Made by a program: the position numbers and the translations under genes. 16,264 nucleotides of DNA from contig JAQIWT010000695.1 of the NCBI GenBank assembly GCA_034696485.1, forward strand, positions 1 to 16,264. Reading direction: 5' to 3'. The notes under the pieces are model-generated. The model saw only the letters and a list, made by a program, of their open reading frames with translations, made no database searches and had not been told where the DNA came from. Below, in pieces: positions 13,745-16,264 of the stretch. How positions within the stretch are numbered: the stretch's first letter is position 1; each line of letters begins with the position of its first letter. Origin of the DNA: Isohypsibius dastychi. Lineage: Eukaryota > Tardigrada > Eutardigrada > Parachela > Isohypsibiidae.

Positions 13745-14400
13745 CGCGTCTTTCTTTGATGGTGAAGTGCATTTTACCTTTGTACAGCTAGTGGATCGTA
13801 GACGACAATAAAATTCTGTATTTTTTCTCATCTTTTTGATGTCAAATATGGGTAAAAAAAATACGTATGGGCACCAGAAACGGAAATCCGCGTTGAGGAA
13901 AGTTTGTAATTTCATTTTGACGGTAAATGTTGACACACACCGTACATTTCAGAAGCGTTCATCTTTGAACACGGATAAATTTTGCCAAACACCATCATCA
14001 CCGACTTTCTTGATATTAAAAAATTCTTCAATGAAAAACAAATTTTTTGAAACTATGTGGGTCTACAAAAACCAAAAACTCGCTTCGAAACACAAATCCT
14101 GCGCCAGAAAGGCAGACATTTTCCAATCTGGCGCGGTTGCACTTGCACCATTTTATTCCTGCGCGTTCAGCTTTGAACGCAGATATTCCCCGCAATAGAC
14201 CACCAAAATTGACTCTCTATATATTGAAAAATTATACTTCAAAAGAGAAATTCTTCAAGACCATGTAGGTCTACATACATAAAAAACTCGTTGCGAAATT
14301 GACATTCCGGGTCAAGAAGAAATTTCAGTTTTTGGTTGGCGCGTTTTCACAATACCGCCACCCGCACTCAAGCTTTCAACACCGTGTGAATTTTTATGTT
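13745..14400. repeat. Diverged tandem array, unit about 208 bp, three to four copies
   Basis: Landmarks recur at constant spacing. GCGTTCATCTTTGAACACGG (13955) matches GCGTTCAGCTTTGAACGCAG (14163), offset 208. GTGGGTCTAC (14057) matches GTAGGTCTAC, offset 208, and GGCGCG recurs at the same offset. An earlier, more diverged unit starts at GCGTCTTTCTTTGATGG (about 13745), and a later partial one at GCACTCAAGCTTTCAACACC (about 14364). Copies share a heptad-like AT-rich middle with TTCTT and AAAAAACTCG. The array begins in the 3' untranslated region of the LRR gene. It is old: copies look only about 55-65% alike by eye. Confidence 0.68.
13807..13812 (+). terminator. Polyadenylation signal AATAAA of the LRR gene
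   Basis: A canonical AATAAA 122 bases after the stop at 13683-13685, on the same strand as the LRR gene. It lies inside the first unit of the repeat array that begins near 13745. Confidence 0.6.
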
Positions 14401-14409
14401 ACCTTATTA

Positions 14410-14473
14410 TAGGTTCGAAACTTTAATTACAGGTTTGAGCTCCAACTAAATAAGCGAAACCAGTTCGAACCTA
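14410..14473. repeat. Inverted repeat TAGGTTCGAA / TTCGAACCTA
   Basis: Perfect 10-base arms at 14410-14419 and 14464-14473 with 44 bases between; a gapped match continues outward (TTAT and AATAG). It lies just after the 208-bp array. It could be the terminal arms of a tiny deletion derivative of a transposon, or an RNA hairpin. Confidence 0.45.
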
Positions 14474-14580
14474 ATAGCTGGTCTACTTGCATCATGAGCT
14501 CGAACGTGGAGTGGACGATAACGCCGTGGTTCTGCCGAGACTGCCGCGATTATGCGACTTGATCACCACTTTTCACCACC

Positions 14581-14772
14581 ATGTATTTCATCAGTCTATC
14601 CAAATCTGGAGATCAGTCCGCAGCTAACAAAATCAACCAGCAATCTCTATCGGTTGCGTTTTACGGGATTTTCTACCGTTACGGTCTAGACGATGAAGAC
14701 CCACGATGGAGCATGAAACCGCTGTGTGACGTGTCAGAAAAAAATGATATCGTCAATATCATTTCAGTCTGA
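14581..14772 (+). CDS. 63-codon ORF with strong Kozak context
   Basis: The start reads CACCACCATGTATTTC, close to the animal consensus. The translation begins MYFISLSKSGDQSAANK and includes YRYGLDDEDPRWSMKPLCDV, which looks protein-like, ending ISV and TGA. It overlaps, antisense, the last part of the minus-strand gene at 14679-15545, so at most one is likely to be genuine over 14679-14772. No TATA box or poly(A) signal was found. No family recognised. Confidence 0.25.
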   Translation: MYFISLSKSGDQSAANKINQQSLSVAFYGIFYRYGLDDEDPRWSMKPLCDVSEKNDIVNIISV

Positions 14773-15545
14773 GTATTACTTCCCTCAATCTCAACAACGA
14801 AGCATTCCCACAAATTTTCAAACAACTTGGCGATATCTGATGATTTGTATCTGGAGCAAGACCCCAGCAAGCTGACCAAAATGTTCGGGCAAGGCGTAAT
14901 ATGCGTCCAGTAAAGTAACCGCACGGTTGTACTGGTGAAAACGCTGTAGAAGGCCGTGGAGTTTGTACTTGTCCAACCAGGCGTCAACACGAGGATAAGT
15001 TGAGCAGACGAATCGTGTATAATTTTGAGTAGAAGTAACAATATACCTGGCGAGGGTGAAGAGAACGAAACCCGTTCTCATAGTGATGCGTGATTATCCT
15101 GCTCCGGGCCGGTAGTGAATAATTGCCAATGCTGCACCCAAACTTCAAGTACACTGCTGCGCTTGATTGCACCAGAGATTGTCCACGCTTCGTTGTAGAT
15201 GAGTTTGTCGTAATCAATCTCGAACCCGTGTTGGTCCAATCATCAACATCGGCTATCCAAGATTCACTCTGGCCACTGCAAGTATGTGCTTATTCACTGC
15301 TATCCATTAAAAATAAAGTTCTCTTGAGTGCAGCACGACTTATGCTACCTTCACGTGATTCTAGTGTGGATACCGAGACTCCGTCCTTCGTATGAGTAAG
15401 CCCTGGTTCAAATCTTTCGTCGAGTGAAGTTTGGTTTCGTCAAACCCGGTCGACCTACCTGAGCACATCCATTTCTCAAGTGTTCGTCTGTGATCGAACG
15501 AGCTTCGCCCTGATGATTGAGCTCATTTTCGATCGAATCGTTCAT
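14679..15545 (-). pseudogene. TATA-driven gene of unknown family with three apparent frameshifts
   Basis: ATG 15545 begins a 29-codon exon (MNDSIENELNHQGEARSITD to NGCAQ) ending at CAG|GTAGGT. The intron (15458-15269, 190 nt) ends in GGCCAG and joins in phase 0 to SESWIADVDDWTN. Coding signal then moves frames at GGGTTCG (about 15227): IDYDKLIYNEAWTISGAIKR and VWVQHWQLFTTGPEQ. It moves again at 15081: YPRVDAWLDKYKLHGLLQRF and LLDAYYALPEHFGQLAGVLL. A last move near 14850 gives DIAKLFENLWECFVVEIEG and ends FMLHRGSSSSRP at 14679. Two of the shifts fit single-base losses. The gene is either a young pseudogene or an assembly with uncorrected indels. The VDAWL...L...F stretch faintly recalls a SAM-like helix bundle, but I do not assign a family. 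Confidence 0.48.
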
Positions 15546-15674
15546 GATTCATCCGACTGAAGAAAAACAAAACTGGACTGTTAAGCAAACGCCCTTGTGA
15601 AGTTGTTTGTTCGGCTTTTGTCTTGCGTTGCGTCTATGATTGCCCGAAAGCTGTAGTTGTCAATCTGTGGTCTG

Positions 15675-15682
15675 TTTATATA
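15675..15682 (-). promoter_or_regulatory. TATA box of the minus-strand gene
   Basis: A perfect TATATAAA on the minus strand in GGTATATAAACAG. Start of transcription would fall near 15650, about 100 bases before the ATG at 15545. A short upstream ORF (starting at the ATG 10 bases earlier, MNHERFDRK) precedes the main start. Confidence 0.55.
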
Positions 15683-15689
15683 CCGACTG

Positions 15690-16078
15690 CCCAACTCAAG
15701 AATGATCATCATCCGAAAGAAGTCTGGCTGTTGCTGTATTGGCGGATTGCAAGGTACGTTGTTGTAGCTGTGTCTGTCGCCGTATGTCCGATAAACCGAC
15801 GGCGCTGCTGGTCTGGACATTTGATTCTGTGGCTTTCGTTTCTTGCAAGAACAGGACCATTCAAGATGGCTGCCGTGCTTAGGCACTTGCTGAACGCGTG
15901 AAGCACTGTCAAAAAGGTGTAGATCACCGCTTCTGCAATTAGAGCGTTTAGCCATGTGGGGAAAACTACTGAAAACTTTTCAGGTAAGTCCGCAATGTCG
16001 TTTGACTCACCTCCGTGTTGAATGCGGTTTTCATGGTTTTCGGGGGATGAGAGTTGGAAGGGGGGCTGCCATCGCTGT
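15690..16078 (-). CDS. Probable two-exon segment of an unidentified minus-strand gene
   Basis: A first part reads NSDGSPPSNSHPPKTMKTAF and ends ACG GAG before a donor, GTGAGT (first G at 16010). A second part, entered in the same phase from GCGTTCAG (exon from 15889; intron 121 nt), reads KHGSHLEWSCSCKKRKPQNQ, APSVYRTYGDRHSYNN and CNPPIQQQPDFFRMMIILEL. It is Pro/Ser/Gln-rich with a basic cysteine cluster, perhaps a disordered regulatory protein. An alternative acceptor, CTAATTGCAG, puts the region in a different, less convincing frame. The 3' boundary is uncertain, because the TATA box of the next gene lies at its end. No family recognised. Confidence 0.3.
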
Positions 16079-16157
16079 TTTGTCAATTTTCCAGTTCAAT
16101 TAGGCTGCCAAGTGACTGTGGGAAACCTCAACTGTTGACTGGGTTCTTATCCAATCA

Positions 16158-16264
16158 TGAGATGAGTTCGTCCAAATATCTGTTGATGGTTTGCGGATGG
16201 GTCTTTGTCGACAATTCGACGTTTGTAACGCTGACATTCCACCAGCTCAGTGATGTGCCGAGCT
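16158..16264 (-). CDS. Partial ORF at the right edge
   Basis: The minus-strand frame entering from the edge reads HITELVECQRYKRRIVDKDP and then QQIFGRTHLMIG before TAA. Composition is protein-like. It may be an upstream exon of the segment at 15690-16078. No splice donor was identified with confidence, and it is cut by the window end. Confidence 0.28.

Noticed and set aside
13836-14268. Plus-strand ORFs of 120 and 73 codons
   Set aside because: They lie entirely within the 208-bp repeat array and are Lys/Phe/Ser-rich translations of AT-rich repeats.
14411-14421. GGTTCGAAAC resembling a tRNA B box
   Set aside because: No A box or cloverleaf upstream; better explained as one arm of the inverted repeat 14410-14473.
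15123-15395. Plus-strand 90-codon ORF
   Set aside because: Opposite to the minus-strand gene at 14679-15545, which has a TATA box, a phase-matched intron and better composition.

Overview
The window reads as eukaryotic, most likely invertebrate animal, DNA. Coding stretches are short, AT-rich DNA separates them, and they are broken by GT-AG introns (59 nt at 5860-5918, 59 nt at 4213-4271, 184 nt at 13248-13431, about 190 nt at 15269-15458). TATA-like boxes sit 60-135 bases upstream of several start codons. I see no bacterial operon layout or ribosome binding sites. The Polinton/Maverick-type, LTR-type and LINE-type relics fit an animal genome. I cannot name the species.

Left part (1-3300): a broken minus-strand piece resembling the N-terminal domain of family-31 glycosidases (99-501). 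It is followed by plus-strand relics: an unassigned reading frame with one stop (816-1166), a Gag-like fragment (1209-1398), two short ORFs overlapping by ATGA (to 1700, and 1697-2229), and a Polinton/Maverick-type integrase (about 2342-3262) with four internal stops and two catalytic Asp positions now Asn.

Middle (3290-9560): small genes or gene pieces, several probably host. These are a 66-residue secreted-type peptide (3290-3490, minus), an acidic-tailed gene (3975-4464, minus), a half chromodomain (5297-5461, minus), a cleanly spliced 79-residue gene (5681-5979) and a nearby gene with a damaged 3' part (6568-7229). Between them lie a 266-bp tandem duplication with two CRE palindromes, a cluster of CATGCG-type repeats and a strong 43-nt hairpin (8000-8042). 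A basic/serine-rich exon (8233-8510, minus) and a short dUTPase-motif ORF (9415-9561) follow.

Right part: a LINE endonuclease relic (10013-10663, minus) directly follows a region (10754-11990, minus) that resembles the N-terminal half of a Polinton-type DNA polymerase B. Upstream of that is a Pro/Ser/Thr-rich ORF with a homopolymer frameshift (12092-12443, minus). Next is the best-supported host gene, a spliced single-pass LRR membrane protein (12944-13685, plus). Its 3' end runs into a decayed array of about 208-bp repeats. The right edge holds a TATA-driven minus-strand gene (15545-14679) with three apparent frameshifts, and further minus-strand exons.

Overall this looks like a transposon and virus-relic graveyard interleaved with small, possibly lineage-specific genes. 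The integrase module and the polymerase module lie about 8 kb apart in opposite orientation. They could be the two ends of one rotted Polinton with later insertions, or two separate relics.
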